In this document: one piece after another, positions 22,696 through 31,680 of the stretch | How positions within the stretch are numbered: position 1 is the first letter of the stretch | Layout: each line of letters starts with the position of its first letter | DNA from: Nitratireductor sp. XY-223 | Lineage (GTDB): Bacteria; Pseudomonadota; Alphaproteobacteria; Rhizobiales; Rhizobiaceae | Length of the DNA: 64,000 bases | NCBI RefSeq assembly: GCF_004959855.1 | Contig: NZ_SPNT01000001.1 | Span: 558,001-622,000, forward strand | Reading direction: 5' to 3' | Position numbers and translations under genes: made by a program | Notes under the pieces: model-generated | Database searches by the model: none | The model's input: the letters and a program-made list of their open reading frames with translations, nothing else | Told to the model about the DNA's origin: nothing

Positions 22696-23853
22696 CTAGA
22701 AGGAGCGCGGCAGTCCCAGAACATGTTCGGCAAGGTAGCTCAGGATCAGGTTGGTGGAAATCGGCGCGACCTGGTAGAGCCGGGTCTCCCGGAACTTGCG
22801 CTCGACATCGTATTCCTCGGCAAAGCCGAAGCCGCCATGGGTCTGCAGGCACATTTCGGCTGCTGCCCAGGACGCGTCGGCCGCGAGCATCTTGGCAAGG
22901 TTGGCCTCTTCGCCGGGATTGTCGCCCGCCTCATAAAGCCGAATCGACTCGCGCAGCATCAGCTCGGCGGCGCGCATCTGCGCATAGGCCTTCGCGATCG
23001 GAAACTGGATGCCCTGGTTTTCGGCGATCGGGCGGTCGAATACGACCCGTTCCTTGGCGTAGGCGGCGGCCGTCTCGATGAACCACTTGGCATCGCCGAT
23101 GCATTCGGCTGCAATCAGGATCCGCTCGGCATTCATGCCGGACAGGATGTAGCGAAACCCTTTGCCCTCCTCGCCGATCAGGTTTTCCGCCGGAACCGGC
23201 ATGTCGTCGAAGAAGATCTCGGTCGTCGAATGGTTCATCATGGTACGGATCGGCCGGATGGTCATCGACTTGCCGCGCACCTCCCGCATGTCGACGAGGA
23301 GGACCGACAGCCCGTCCGTCTTTTTCGAAACCGCCTCGCGGGGCGTCGTGCGGCACAAAAGCACCATCAGGTCGGAGTGCTCGGCGCGAGACGTCCAGAT
23401 CTTCTGGCCGTTGACATAGTAGGTGCCGCCCTCGAGGCGCGCGGTGGTACGCAGCGAACCGGTATCGGTGCCGCTGGTCGGCTCGGTCACGCCAAAGGCC
23501 TGCAGGCGCAATTCGCCGGAGGCAATGGCCGGCAGATAGGCGCTCTTCTGGGCGTCCGAACCATGGCGCAGCAGCGTGCCCATCGTGTACATCTGCGCGT
23601 GGCAGGCTGCCGCGTTGCCGCCCGACCGGTGGATTTCCTCCAGGATCGCCGCGCCCGCCGAGATCGTCAGGCCGGAGCCGCCATAGTCCTGCGGTATCAG
23701 TGCCGCCAGGTAGCCGGACCGCGTCAGCGCGCTGACGAATTCCGCCGGATAGGCCTGATCGCGGTCGCATTGCCGCCAGTAGCTGCCCGGAAAGTCGGCG
23801 CACAAGCGGCGCACGCCGTCGCGGATATCCTCATTGCCGGTTTGATATTTCAT
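22696..23853 (-). CDS. acyl-CoA dehydrogenase family protein
   Basis: 'AFGVTEPTSGTDTGSLRTTARLEGGTYYVNGQKIWTSRAEHSDLMVLLCRT', 'QTHGGFGFAEEYDVERKFRETRLYQVAPISTNLI'. Confidence 0.95.
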   Translation of the reverse strand: MKYQTGNEDIRDGVRRLCADFPGSYWRQCDRDQAYPAEFVSALTRSGYLAALIPQDYGGSGLTISAGAAILEEIHRSGGNAAACHAQMYTMGTLLRHGSDAQKSAYLPAIASGELRLQAFGVTEPTSGTDTGSLRTTARLEGGTYYVNGQKIWTSRAEHSDLMVLLCRTTPREAVSKKTDGLSVLLVDMREVRGKSMTIRPIRTMMNHSTTEIFFDDMPVPAENLIGEEGKGFRYILSGMNAERILIAAECIGDAKWFIETAAAYAKERVVFDRPIAENQGIQFPIAKAYAQMRAAELMLRESIRLYEAGDNPGEEANLAKMLAADASWAAAEMCLQTHGGFGFAEEYDVERKFRETRLYQVAPISTNLILSYLAEHVLGLPRSF

Positions 23854-23871
23854 AGCGTTTCCATTGCGTGG

Positions 23872-25002
23872 TCAGCCCGCGGCAAATTCGCGCCGGATGG
23901 CCCGCCCGTGCTCATCCAGTTTCGGGACACGGGAAGGGCGCGGTCCGGCGGTCAGGACCGGCAGGTCGGCGGCCATCAGATCGGCCTTGCCGAAGTGAAT
24001 TTCGGTCTGCCTGAGGAATTCGTGGTTGGATAGATCCTCGACGCTGGAAATCCTCGCGCAAGCGATCTTGTGGTCGCGCAGAATGACGATCAGTTCGTCG
24101 CGGCTCTTTGTCGAGAACACCGCATTGATCGCCTCGTCCATCGCGGCGCGGTTCTCGACCCGCGCCGTGTTGTCCGCGAATTTCGGATCGGTACCGAGTT
24201 CCGGGCGGCCGAGCACCGTTTCGCAGAAATTCCGCCACTCGTGATTGCTTTGTATGGCGATCATGATCTGGCCGTCGGCGGTCCCGTATGGCCCGTAGGG
24301 TGCGATCACGGGGTGGGTCAGGCCGGTGCGCGCCGGCGTGCGCCCGAGATAGCGGTGGACAAGCATCTGCATGTTCATCCAGTCCGCCATCACGTCGAAC
24401 AGGGAGATGTGAAGGTCGAGGCCGGTCCCGGTGCGCCCGCGCTGGATCAGCGCCCGCAGGATCGCCGAGAACGCGGTCAGCCCGGTGGCGATGTCGCAGA
24501 TGGAAACGCCGGCCCGTGACGGCTGTTCGGGCGTTCCGGTCACGGAGCAGATGCCGCTCTCGGCCTGCACGAGCGTATCATAGGCTTTCATGCGTGCAGC
24601 CGTGCCGCGATCGCCATAGCCCGAGAGCTGGCAGGTGATCAGCCCGGCATTCTCGGCCCGCAGCGCCGCGCCGTCGAAACCCCGCCGTTCCAGCGCGCCG
24701 GGTGCCAGGTTGTGGAGAAAAATGTCGGCATTGCCGATGAGTCGGCGCAGCAGTGCCGCGTCTTCCGGATCGTTGAGATCAACGGCAATGGACTCCTTGC
24801 CGCGATTGAGCCAGGCGAACCAGACGCTCTCGCCGTCGGCGCCGTGGTCGTAGAGCCGCGCGAAATCGCCGTCCGGACGCTCGATCTTGATCACCCGGGC
24901 ACCCGCGTCGGCCAGCAGAAGGCCGCAATAGGGCGCGGCGACGGCCTGCTCCAGCGATACGGCGACAATGCCGTCAAGTTCCCGGTCAAGCATGGCGGTC
25001 AT
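23872..25002 (-). CDS. CaiB/BaiF-type (family III) CoA transferase
   Basis: 'VVAVSLEQAVAAPYCGLLLADAGARVIKIERPDGDFARLYD..GKESIAVDLNDPEDAALLRRLIGNADIFLHNLAPGALERRGF'. Confidence 0.95.
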   Translation of the reverse strand: MTAMLDRELDGIVAVSLEQAVAAPYCGLLLADAGARVIKIERPDGDFARLYDHGADGESVWFAWLNRGKESIAVDLNDPEDAALLRRLIGNADIFLHNLAPGALERRGFDGAALRAENAGLITCQLSGYGDRGTAARMKAYDTLVQAESGICSVTGTPEQPSRAGVSICDIATGLTAFSAILRALIQRGRTGTGLDLHISLFDVMADWMNMQMLVHRYLGRTPARTGLTHPVIAPYGPYGTADGQIMIAIQSNHEWRNFCETVLGRPELGTDPKFADNTARVENRAAMDEAINAVFSTKSRDELIVILRDHKIACARISSVEDLSNHEFLRQTEIHFGKADLMAADLPVLTAGPRPSRVPKLDEHGRAIRREFAAG

Positions 25003-25132
25003 GAAAAATTCTCCGTGCGGCCCGCATTTCTTATAGGGGCATTCGCATCCGCGTTACAGCCCCGCGCATGCGGGCTTTTCCCGGCCGGCAAAAACTGCCA
25101 TGTCTTGTAGGGGAACGTCGGGAGCGTGCACC

Positions 25133-25993
25133 GTGTCGGACAAGAATGCGGCTGAACTGGATCTGGAACACCTGCGCGGCTGGATCGGCCGCGAGGAGCG
25201 CGTGTCGGATGTCGTCACACCGGAACTGGTGCGCCGCTTCAACGCCACCCTGGACATCGAGGCGTCCGTGCCGAAGATCGGCACACCGGCACCGCCGCTT
25301 ATCCATCTGTGCCTCGCGCCGACCGTTGCGGCAACCGCGCAGTTGGGGCCGGACGGTCACGCGCAGCGTGGCGGTTTCGTCCCGCCCGTGCCGTTGCCGC
25401 GGCGTATGTGGGCCGGCGGCGAAGTTCAGTTCCATAACGCCATCAGGGTGGGTGACGCGGTCGAGCGGCGATCGAGCGTTAAAGATGTGGACGTGAAGCC
25501 GGGGCACAGCGGCCGCCTTTGCTTCGTGACGGTCGAACACACGCTGTCGGTCGAAGGCACGCCTGCGCTGACTGAAATCCAGAACATCGTCTATCGCGAT
25601 CCGACCGATCCGTCGCAACGGGCGCGGCCGATGCCGGTTGCGGAATCCGGTGCGCAAAGCCGCCGGATCCAGGTGAGCGCGCCGCTGCTCTTCCGCTATT
25701 CGGCGCTGATGTTCAACGGGCACCGCATCCACTACGACCGGTCTTACGCGACCGAGGTGGAGGGTTACCCGGGGCTGGTCGTTCACGGGCCGCTGCAGGC
25801 GACGCTGCTGGTGCACTTCGCGGCCGAGCTGAGGGGCCGGCCACCAAGGCGATTTGCCTTCCGCAGCCAAGCGCCGCTCTTTGATGATGGCGACTTTTTC
25901 CTTCACGCGGCCGAGGACGGTGACCGCCTCAGCCTGTGGACGGCGCGGGAAGGCGGGCCGGTGGCCATGCGGGCGATAGCTTCCTGGACCTGA
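25133..25993 (+). CDS. MaoC-like / mesaconyl-C4-CoA hydratase-type dehydratase
   Basis: Double hotdog fold pattern; 'RRMWAGGEVQFHNAIRVGDAVERRSSVKDV', 'NGHRIHYDRSYATEVEGYPGLVVHGPLQATLLVHFA'. Alternative ATG at 25100. Confidence 0.78.
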   Translation: MSDKNAAELDLEHLRGWIGREERVSDVVTPELVRRFNATLDIEASVPKIGTPAPPLIHLCLAPTVAATAQLGPDGHAQRGGFVPPVPLPRRMWAGGEVQFHNAIRVGDAVERRSSVKDVDVKPGHSGRLCFVTVEHTLSVEGTPALTEIQNIVYRDPTDPSQRARPMPVAESGAQSRRIQVSAPLLFRYSALMFNGHRIHYDRSYATEVEGYPGLVVHGPLQATLLVHFAAELRGRPPRRFAFRSQAPLFDDGDFFLHAAEDGDRLSLWTAREGGPVAMRAIASWT

Positions 25994-26044
25994 TCGCCGG
26001 CGCCGGAATTCGGTCTTCGCAATCGGATTGATGGAGGTACTGCG

Positions 26045-26263
26045 ATGGATACGGAAATACTCGGGATCGTTGCCGTCTTTATCATGGTGGCGAGCTACGC
26101 GCTTGAGCAGCGTCACCCGGTCTTTGTCATCATATTCGCAGGCGGCTGCGCACTTGCCGCATTCTATGCATTTCTCATCCATTCCTATCCATTTGTCGTT
26201 GCGGAGGGAATCTGGTCGGTCGTCGCATTTCGTCGCTGGATTGCAGTGCGCGGCGGAACCTGA
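26045..26263 (+). CDS. small membrane protein (CBU_0592-like)
   Basis: 72 aa with two or more hydrophobic helices 'ILGIVAVFIMVASYALEQRHPVFVIIFAGGCALAAFYAFLIH'. Confidence 0.55.
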   Translation: MDTEILGIVAVFIMVASYALEQRHPVFVIIFAGGCALAAFYAFLIHSYPFVVAEGIWSVVAFRRWIAVRGGT

Positions 26264-26379
26264 TCTGTCCTGTCCGGTGCGACGCCGCATCGATCGACGT
26301 GCCTTGTTCGCCGCATATTGAGGTCATCCGGCCCTTTCGCTTTTCAATCAATGATTGAAATTCTCTCGACGTCGCGGAT

Positions 26380-26700
26380 AGGTTCTCCATAAAATCTATG
26401 TGGTTTTTTTGTAATCAGTTGTTTAATTAATACTACAAAAACATGAATGATTTTCATAATTTAATACAGTCATTTTTGCGTCAGTTGTAATAAATTGTGA
26501 AAACAATGCTAGACATTTCAATATATTACAAAAAATACCACATTTTGTGAATTTTGTCTTTTTTAAGGCGCATCAAATAATTGACGAACCTTTGGAATTT
26601 CTATGAATTAACTTACAGGCAGTTGAAGAGTTGGGCGGCTCGGTCTCGCTATCGTTCACCCGTCTAAGTAGTTTTTCAAAAGTCGAAAAGCGACTGTCGC
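26380..26700. promoter_or_regulatory. AT-rich island upstream of the eCIS operon
   Basis: Long A/T runs (e.g. tttttttgtaatcagttgtttaattaatactacaaaaacatgaatg; ttcaatatattacaaaaaataccacattttgtg) sharply different from the surrounding GC-rich coding DNA; no convincing CDS. Confidence 0.6.
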
Positions 26701-26800
26701 CAGATTTATGCAGGCCCCAGGGCCGTGCCGGCAATGCGCTGTTTCGCCGGCAGCCACGGGGCGAATGACCATAATTCAACCCGAGCTGGAGTGCTCAGCC

Positions 26801-29227
26801 ATGAACGTTGCTACTACCTATCCGGGCGTCTATGTGCTCGAAGTGCCGAGCGGCGTGCGGACCATTGCCGCCGTCTCAACATCCGTGACGATGTTTATCG
26901 GAGCGACCCAGTTCGGTCCGATCAACCAGCCCCGGCGCCTGTTCAATTACTCCGACTTCGCCCGCCAGTTCGGCGAGGATACATCGATCGGCGACATGGC
27001 GCGTCACTTGCGCCTGTTCTTCCTCAATGGCGGCACGGACTGTTATGTCATGCGCATTGCCGCCGGGGCGACGGCTGCGACGGTGCAGCTCCAGGCGGCC
27101 GACACGACGCCGGTTCTGGAACTGACGGCCCGGCAGGCCGGACGCAGCGGCGACATGGTTCGCGCGCGCGTCACCTACGATTCCAGCCAGCCTGAAACGA
27201 CGTTCAATCTCGAGCTCTGGCGTGCGGAAACACTGCCGGCCGGCGGTACGACCCAGGCCGACCTCGAGACGTTCCGAAACCTTTCCATGAACCCGGCAAG
27301 CCCGCTTTACGCGCCGGACATCCTGACCCAGCAGTCGAAACTCGTAACTGCGGCGGAAATACCCGCCGGCGGACCGACGGCGGGCTTCTCGCAGGCCGGG
27401 CGGCCGGTGCCCTACACGGACGCAACGCCGGTTGAAATCCGCGATCGCATCGAGGCGGTCCTGGCCGATCACGGGGCCCTGCGGCTTGCGGTCGCCGGCA
27501 GCGTACCGGTGGATGTCGATCTGACACCGGCGAACGTGCCGCAGATCGATCCGGTGGGTGACGGGCTGACCTCGGCGCAGGTGCTGACGGAATATGCGAC
27601 GCGGCTGACGGCTCTTATCAACACGGCGCTGGTTCCAGTCGCACGGACCGTGACGGTCTCGTTCGAGGCGGGTCCGACGCCGGTTGCCGGCGACGGCGAC
27701 AACACGGCGCTGCTGCGTATTACCGCGGACGATGCGGATGCGAGTGTGCATGTCGTGCCCGCACCGGACCCGGCCGACATTGCCGTCCACCTGATGATCG
27801 GCGGTGAGCAGGGCGGTCTCGAGATCGGCGCGTTCGCGGCGACACGGCCGGCGCCGAGCGGTCTGGCGCTTTCGATGGATGCGGCGAATCTTCTGACGCT
27901 CATGGGCGCCCAGCAGGACGCCATACAGGAGGTCAGCCTGCCGGAACGGCAGCCGGACGACTCATTTGCTCCGGTTTCCATACCGGTCGATCTGGAAATG
28001 ACGGCGGCGGCGGAGCCGCTGTACCGGGCAAGCAACGTTGCGTTCCCCGGAGAAAACGCCAACGGCGTCCGGCTGGCGCTAGAAACCATCCGCGACGCGA
28101 TCAACGACTATCGCGATGCGCATCCCGACACATTCCCGTGGGCCGCGAGCGTTGCCGGCCTGCGGCTGCTCATCCAGCCCGAGGGTGAAGCCGGCGACCT
28201 CTTCACCGGAGCGTTGACATCCTCGGACGGTGGCGGTGCCGGCCTCGACCTGGGGCCGCTGATGGTCGAGAACGTCAAGAACTACGTCCTCGGCGCCGGA
28301 GGCACGCTCGGCCTGCAGACGCCGGGGGCTGCCGGGTTCGACGGCAATCCGCCGACCGCCGACGAATACGAGGACGCGTTCGATATCATCGACAGCGAGG
28401 TGGATATCTTCAACCTGATGTGTCTGCCGCCGACGGCCGGATCGGCACTCGACATGGCCGATATCTACCGGCCGGCGAGCGTCTTTTGCCAGCGGCGCAG
28501 GGCATTCCTGCTGATGGATCCGCCGATCGGCTGGAACAACGCCCAGACGGCGAGCACCGGCGTGTCGGCGCTGAAGATCGGCCTCGTCAAGGATCATGCC
28601 GCGATCTACTATCCGCGCCTCCAGATCACCGAGGACGGGCGGCAGCACTTCGTCGGGCCCTCGGGCGCCGTCGCCGGGCTGATGACCCGCATCGACGGCT
28701 CGCGCGGCATCTGGAAGGCGCCGGCCGGTACCGAGGGCGACATTCGCGGCATCAGCGGCGTCGAATATCCGTTCTCCGACATGGAAAACGGCATCCTCAA
28801 CCCGCGTGCGATCAACGTCATCCGCCAGTTCCCGAACGGCATCGTGTCCTGGGGCGCGCGTACCATGGACGGCGATGACAGTGCCGGTTCGGAGTACAAA
28901 TATGTGCCGATCCGGCGGCTGGCCCTGTTTATCGAGGAGAGCCTCTACCGGGGCCTGCAGTGGGTCACCTTCGAGCCCAATGACGAACCTCTTTGGGCGC
29001 AGATCCGGCTGAACGCGGGGGCTTTCATGCATACGCTGTTCCGCCAGGGAGCCTTCCAGGGGCAAACGAAGAACGATGCCTATTTCGTCAAATGCGATTC
29101 CGAGACAACCACCGCGACCGACCAGAATCTCGGCCGCGTCAATGTGTGGATCGGCTTCGCGCCGTTGAAACCCGCCGAATTCGTGATCCTGCGCCTGCAG
29201 CAGATCGCCGGGCAGATCGAGACCTAG
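26801..29227 (+). CDS. contractile injection system sheath protein (large, ~808 aa)
   Basis: 'MNVATTYPGVYVLEVPSGVRTIAAVSTSVTMFIGATQFGPINQPRRLFNYSDFARQFG' N-term and 'ESLYRGLQWVTFEPNDEPLWAQIRLNAGAFMHTLFRQGAFQGQTKNDAYFVKCD' C-term sheath signatures. ATG at 26801; ORF track extends further upstream. Confidence 0.95.
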   Translation: MNVATTYPGVYVLEVPSGVRTIAAVSTSVTMFIGATQFGPINQPRRLFNYSDFARQFGEDTSIGDMARHLRLFFLNGGTDCYVMRIAAGATAATVQLQAADTTPVLELTARQAGRSGDMVRARVTYDSSQPETTFNLELWRAETLPAGGTTQADLETFRNLSMNPASPLYAPDILTQQSKLVTAAEIPAGGPTAGFSQAGRPVPYTDATPVEIRDRIEAVLADHGALRLAVAGSVPVDVDLTPANVPQIDPVGDGLTSAQVLTEYATRLTALINTALVPVARTVTVSFEAGPTPVAGDGDNTALLRITADDADASVHVVPAPDPADIAVHLMIGGEQGGLEIGAFAATRPAPSGLALSMDAANLLTLMGAQQDAIQEVSLPERQPDDSFAPVSIPVDLEMTAAAEPLYRASNVAFPGENANGVRLALETIRDAINDYRDAHPDTFPWAASVAGLRLLIQPEGEAGDLFTGALTSSDGGGAGLDLGPLMVENVKNYVLGAGGTLGLQTPGAAGFDGNPPTADEYEDAFDIIDSEVDIFNLMCLPPTAGSALDMADIYRPASVFCQRRRAFLLMDPPIGWNNAQTASTGVSALKIGLVKDHAAIYYPRLQITEDGRQHFVGPSGAVAGLMTRIDGSRGIWKAPAGTEGDIRGISGVEYPFSDMENGILNPRAINVIRQFPNGIVSWGARTMDGDDSAGSEYKYVPIRRLALFIEESLYRGLQWVTFEPNDEPLWAQIRLNAGAFMHTLFRQGAFQGQTKNDAYFVKCDSETTTATDQNLGRVNVWIGFAPLKPAEFVILRLQQIAGQIET

Positions 29228-29228
29228 A

Positions 29229-29471
29229 GCGAGTTGTGGCCAGCTTGAAGCATTTGATGGCGGAAAATCGGCCCATCGGCGTCGTTGCGCCGATTTGCCG
29301 CCACCCTGGAAAGGAAGAAGATGTTGAAAACCAACGTTGAATGGGCCGGGCGATTTTGGCCCCTGGCGTCGTTGGCTTGCGCTTGTGGTGGGTTGGCACC
29401 ACGGCGCGCAACCCGCCTAGCCAGAGACCAAAATCGCCGCGGTCAAATGATTCAACCTGGCCACAACTCGC
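29229..29471. mobile_element. ~243-bp MITE-like palindromic element with terminal inverted repeats and two internal hairpins
   Basis: 28-bp terminal inverted repeats 29229-29256 / 29444-29471 (26/28 complementary); internal IR 29259-29272 / 29289-29302 (13/14) and 29351-29367 / 29420-29436 (15/17). Confidence 0.7.
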
Positions 29472-29486
29472 ACTAGGAGGCAGACA

Positions 29487-29987
29487 ATGGCACAGTTCAC
29501 GGTCAATACGCACCGTTTCGATCCCTACAAGGCCTTCAAGTTCCGGGTCAAATGGGAAGGCCGCTACGTGGCCGGCATCAGCAAGGTCTCGGCGCTCAAG
29601 CAGTCGACCGAGCCGATCAAGCACCGCGAGGGCGGCGATCCGTCGACGCAGCGCATCATGCCGGGCACGCGATCCTTCGAGCCGATCACGCTGGAGCGCG
29701 GTGTCACCCACGACACGGAATTCGAAGACTGGTCGAAGCTGGTTTACTCGACCGATGGCGACGCGTCGATTTCCCTGAAGAACTTCCGCCGTGACGTGAT
29801 CATCGAACTGCTCAACGAGCAGGGCCAGATCGCCAAGGTCTACAACGTGTTCCAGTGCTGGGTATCCGAGTACACAGCATTGCCCGAGCTCGATGCCAAC
29901 GGGACAAGCGTGGCGATCGAAAGCATGGTCATGCAGAACACGGGCTGGACCCGCGATCTCGACTTCGGCGAGCCGACGGAAACCTGA
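29487..29987 (+). CDS. contractile injection system inner tube protein (T4 gp19-like)
   Basis: 'DPYKAFKFRVKWEGRYVAGISKVSALKQSTEPIKHREGGDPSTQRIMPGTRSFEPITLERGVTHD' classic gp19/tube signature; RBS aggagg at 29475. Confidence 0.95.
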   Translation: MAQFTVNTHRFDPYKAFKFRVKWEGRYVAGISKVSALKQSTEPIKHREGGDPSTQRIMPGTRSFEPITLERGVTHDTEFEDWSKLVYSTDGDASISLKNFRRDVIIELLNEQGQIAKVYNVFQCWVSEYTALPELDANGTSVAIESMVMQNTGWTRDLDFGEPTET

Positions 29988-30076
29988 CGCCGCCGGCGAT
30001 GGCGTGCCGGGGCCGGCCCGGCGCGCCGTCAATTCCCGAACCCTGCCGTCACGCTTGATGAGGGAGGATCATCGCT

Positions 30077-30838
30077 GTGCAGCAAAGCATTCGGCGGCAA
30101 CATGCCGTTCCCGGCCTGCAGGGCCGGGTGGAGTGGATGATAACCGGCCGTCCGGGCGACGGGGCGCGGCTTGTTGCGCACCTGGTCGGCGAAGATGATG
30201 CGCGGACATTGCCGGTCAGTGCCCGCGACGCGGTGCTGTGCGACCTTTACAGTGAGATATTCGGCCCGCATGTCGAGGCCAGCCGCCGCTGCAGCCATTG
30301 CAGGGAACCGTATGATTTCGATTTCGTCCTTGCGGATGTCGTGGCGAGCCTGTCCGAGACACCGAAGCCGGATTTCGTTCGCGGGCTGACCGAAGCGGGA
30401 GACGCACGGCTTGAAAGCGGGCATGTCGTACGCGCACCGACGCTGGAGGACGAGGAAGCGGTGGCCGGTCTCGAGGTGGCGGCGGCCGAGCGAGTACTGC
30501 TGGACCGCTGCGTTGATGCCACGAATACCGACGCGCCGCTCGACGCGGAGACGGCCGGTGCGGTGCTCGAGTGGCTGAGCCCGATGGTCGACCTCGATCT
30601 TCGGGGCACCTGCCCGGAGTGCGGCACCACCGAATCCCTGCGGTTTTCCATCGAACATTACCTGGTCCGGGCACTGGTCGCCGAACGCAGGCAACTTGTG
30701 CGCGACACCCATCTGATCGCCGCCGCCTATCACTGGAACCTCAACGAAATCCTGGATCTGTCGCGCAACGACCGCAGGCAGCTGGCGGCCCTTGTCGAGA
30801 ACGACCGCTTCTCCGCCCGCAGCGGGGTGAGCCTATGA
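30077..30838 (+). CDS. zinc-ribbon baseplate hub assembly/chaperone-like protein (T4 baseplate-protein-like)
   Basis: CSHC...CPEC paired CxxC motifs and C-terminal 'DTHLIAAAYHWNLNEILDLSRNDRRQLAALVENDRF' resembling T4-type tail-assembly chaperones. Confidence 0.65.
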   Translation: MQQSIRRQHAVPGLQGRVEWMITGRPGDGARLVAHLVGEDDARTLPVSARDAVLCDLYSEIFGPHVEASRRCSHCREPYDFDFVLADVVASLSETPKPDFVRGLTEAGDARLESGHVVRAPTLEDEEAVAGLEVAAAERVLLDRCVDATNTDAPLDAETAGAVLEWLSPMVDLDLRGTCPECGTTESLRFSIEHYLVRALVAERRQLVRDTHLIAAAYHWNLNEILDLSRNDRRQLAALVENDRFSARSGVSL

Positions 30839-31671
30839 CGGGCTATTTCCGACGCCTCGCGGAACGCGCCACGGGCGCGCTCGAAAGACCGGTGATCCGG
30901 CCGGTTCTGCGTGCACGGGACGAACCGCCGGACGTTCCGCCGGAAACCATTTCTCTCCAGCCGCCGCGGCCGCAATCGCTCCTTCCGATAGAGAAAGGCG
31001 ACCCGGATCCGGTTGAGGCAGCAGCGGAGGAAAACCCGGAGCCGCAAGAGAACCTGCGTCCCGTCGAAACACCCGTCCGGCCGGAACGGCCTGTCGCACG
31101 CCAAGGCAAAACGGAGAAAAGTCCCGTCGACAGGAAGCCGCTGGCGGACCCGGAAAAGACCGCGCCCCCGCCGATCGAGCCGGACGACGCCACCGTCCTG
31201 CAGCCCCGTAAAACGTCGCCGGAGCCGGCGGCGCCGAACCCGGAATTGATCGAAACAAAGCCGGTCCCGCCGCAACGACGGCGCGCGCCTATGTCAGCAG
31301 TACCTGTTGAACCACCGAGCTCCGTGCAGCCCGTTGCCGACAAAAATGGCATTCCAACGCCGGCGGATATTGTTTCGCCGCGGCCCCGCCATGTGCAGCC
31401 CGACATTCCGCAGCCGGTTGGCGAAGAAACCCCGGCAGCGGAAACGCCGCCGCCTGTCAAAACACCATCCGCGGAACCTCTGCTCGAGCCGCCCGTGCGA
31501 TCCGAACAGGCGATGCCGGCACCGGCGCCGGACGTTCACATCGGACGGCTCGAGATCGAAGTGGTCAATGAGGAACGGCCACGGCCGAAACGCTCGCGCG
31601 GGTTGCGGCGACCGCGGGCAGGATCGGCGCGGCGCACGCGCCGCAGCGCATCCGGCTCCGGATTGGGGTGA
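30835..31671 (+). CDS. proline-rich, likely disordered eCIS-associated protein
   Basis: ~278 aa, very Pro/Glu/Arg-rich; 'PAPDVHIGRLEIEVVNEERPRPKRSRG' near C-terminus; ATG overlaps previous stop (ATGA). Confidence 0.65.
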   Translation: MTGYFRRLAERATGALERPVIRPVLRARDEPPDVPPETISLQPPRPQSLLPIEKGDPDPVEAAAEENPEPQENLRPVETPVRPERPVARQGKTEKSPVDRKPLADPEKTAPPPIEPDDATVLQPRKTSPEPAAPNPELIETKPVPPQRRRAPMSAVPVEPPSSVQPVADKNGIPTPADIVSPRPRHVQPDIPQPVGEETPAAETPPPVKTPSAEPLLEPPVRSEQAMPAPAPDVHIGRLEIEVVNEERPRPKRSRGLRRPRAGSARRTRRSASGSGLG

Positions 31672-31680
31672 GGGGACAAA

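Noticed and set aside
26581-26607. Sigma-70 promoter ttgacg...tatgaa in the AT-rich island
   Set aside because: Spacing (~15 bp) is poor and the region is so AT-rich that chance matches are expected.
26573-26779. Minus-strand 68-aa ORF in the AT-rich island
   Set aside because: No domain, no clear RBS, overlaps the sheath upstream region; more likely chance ORF in regulatory DNA.
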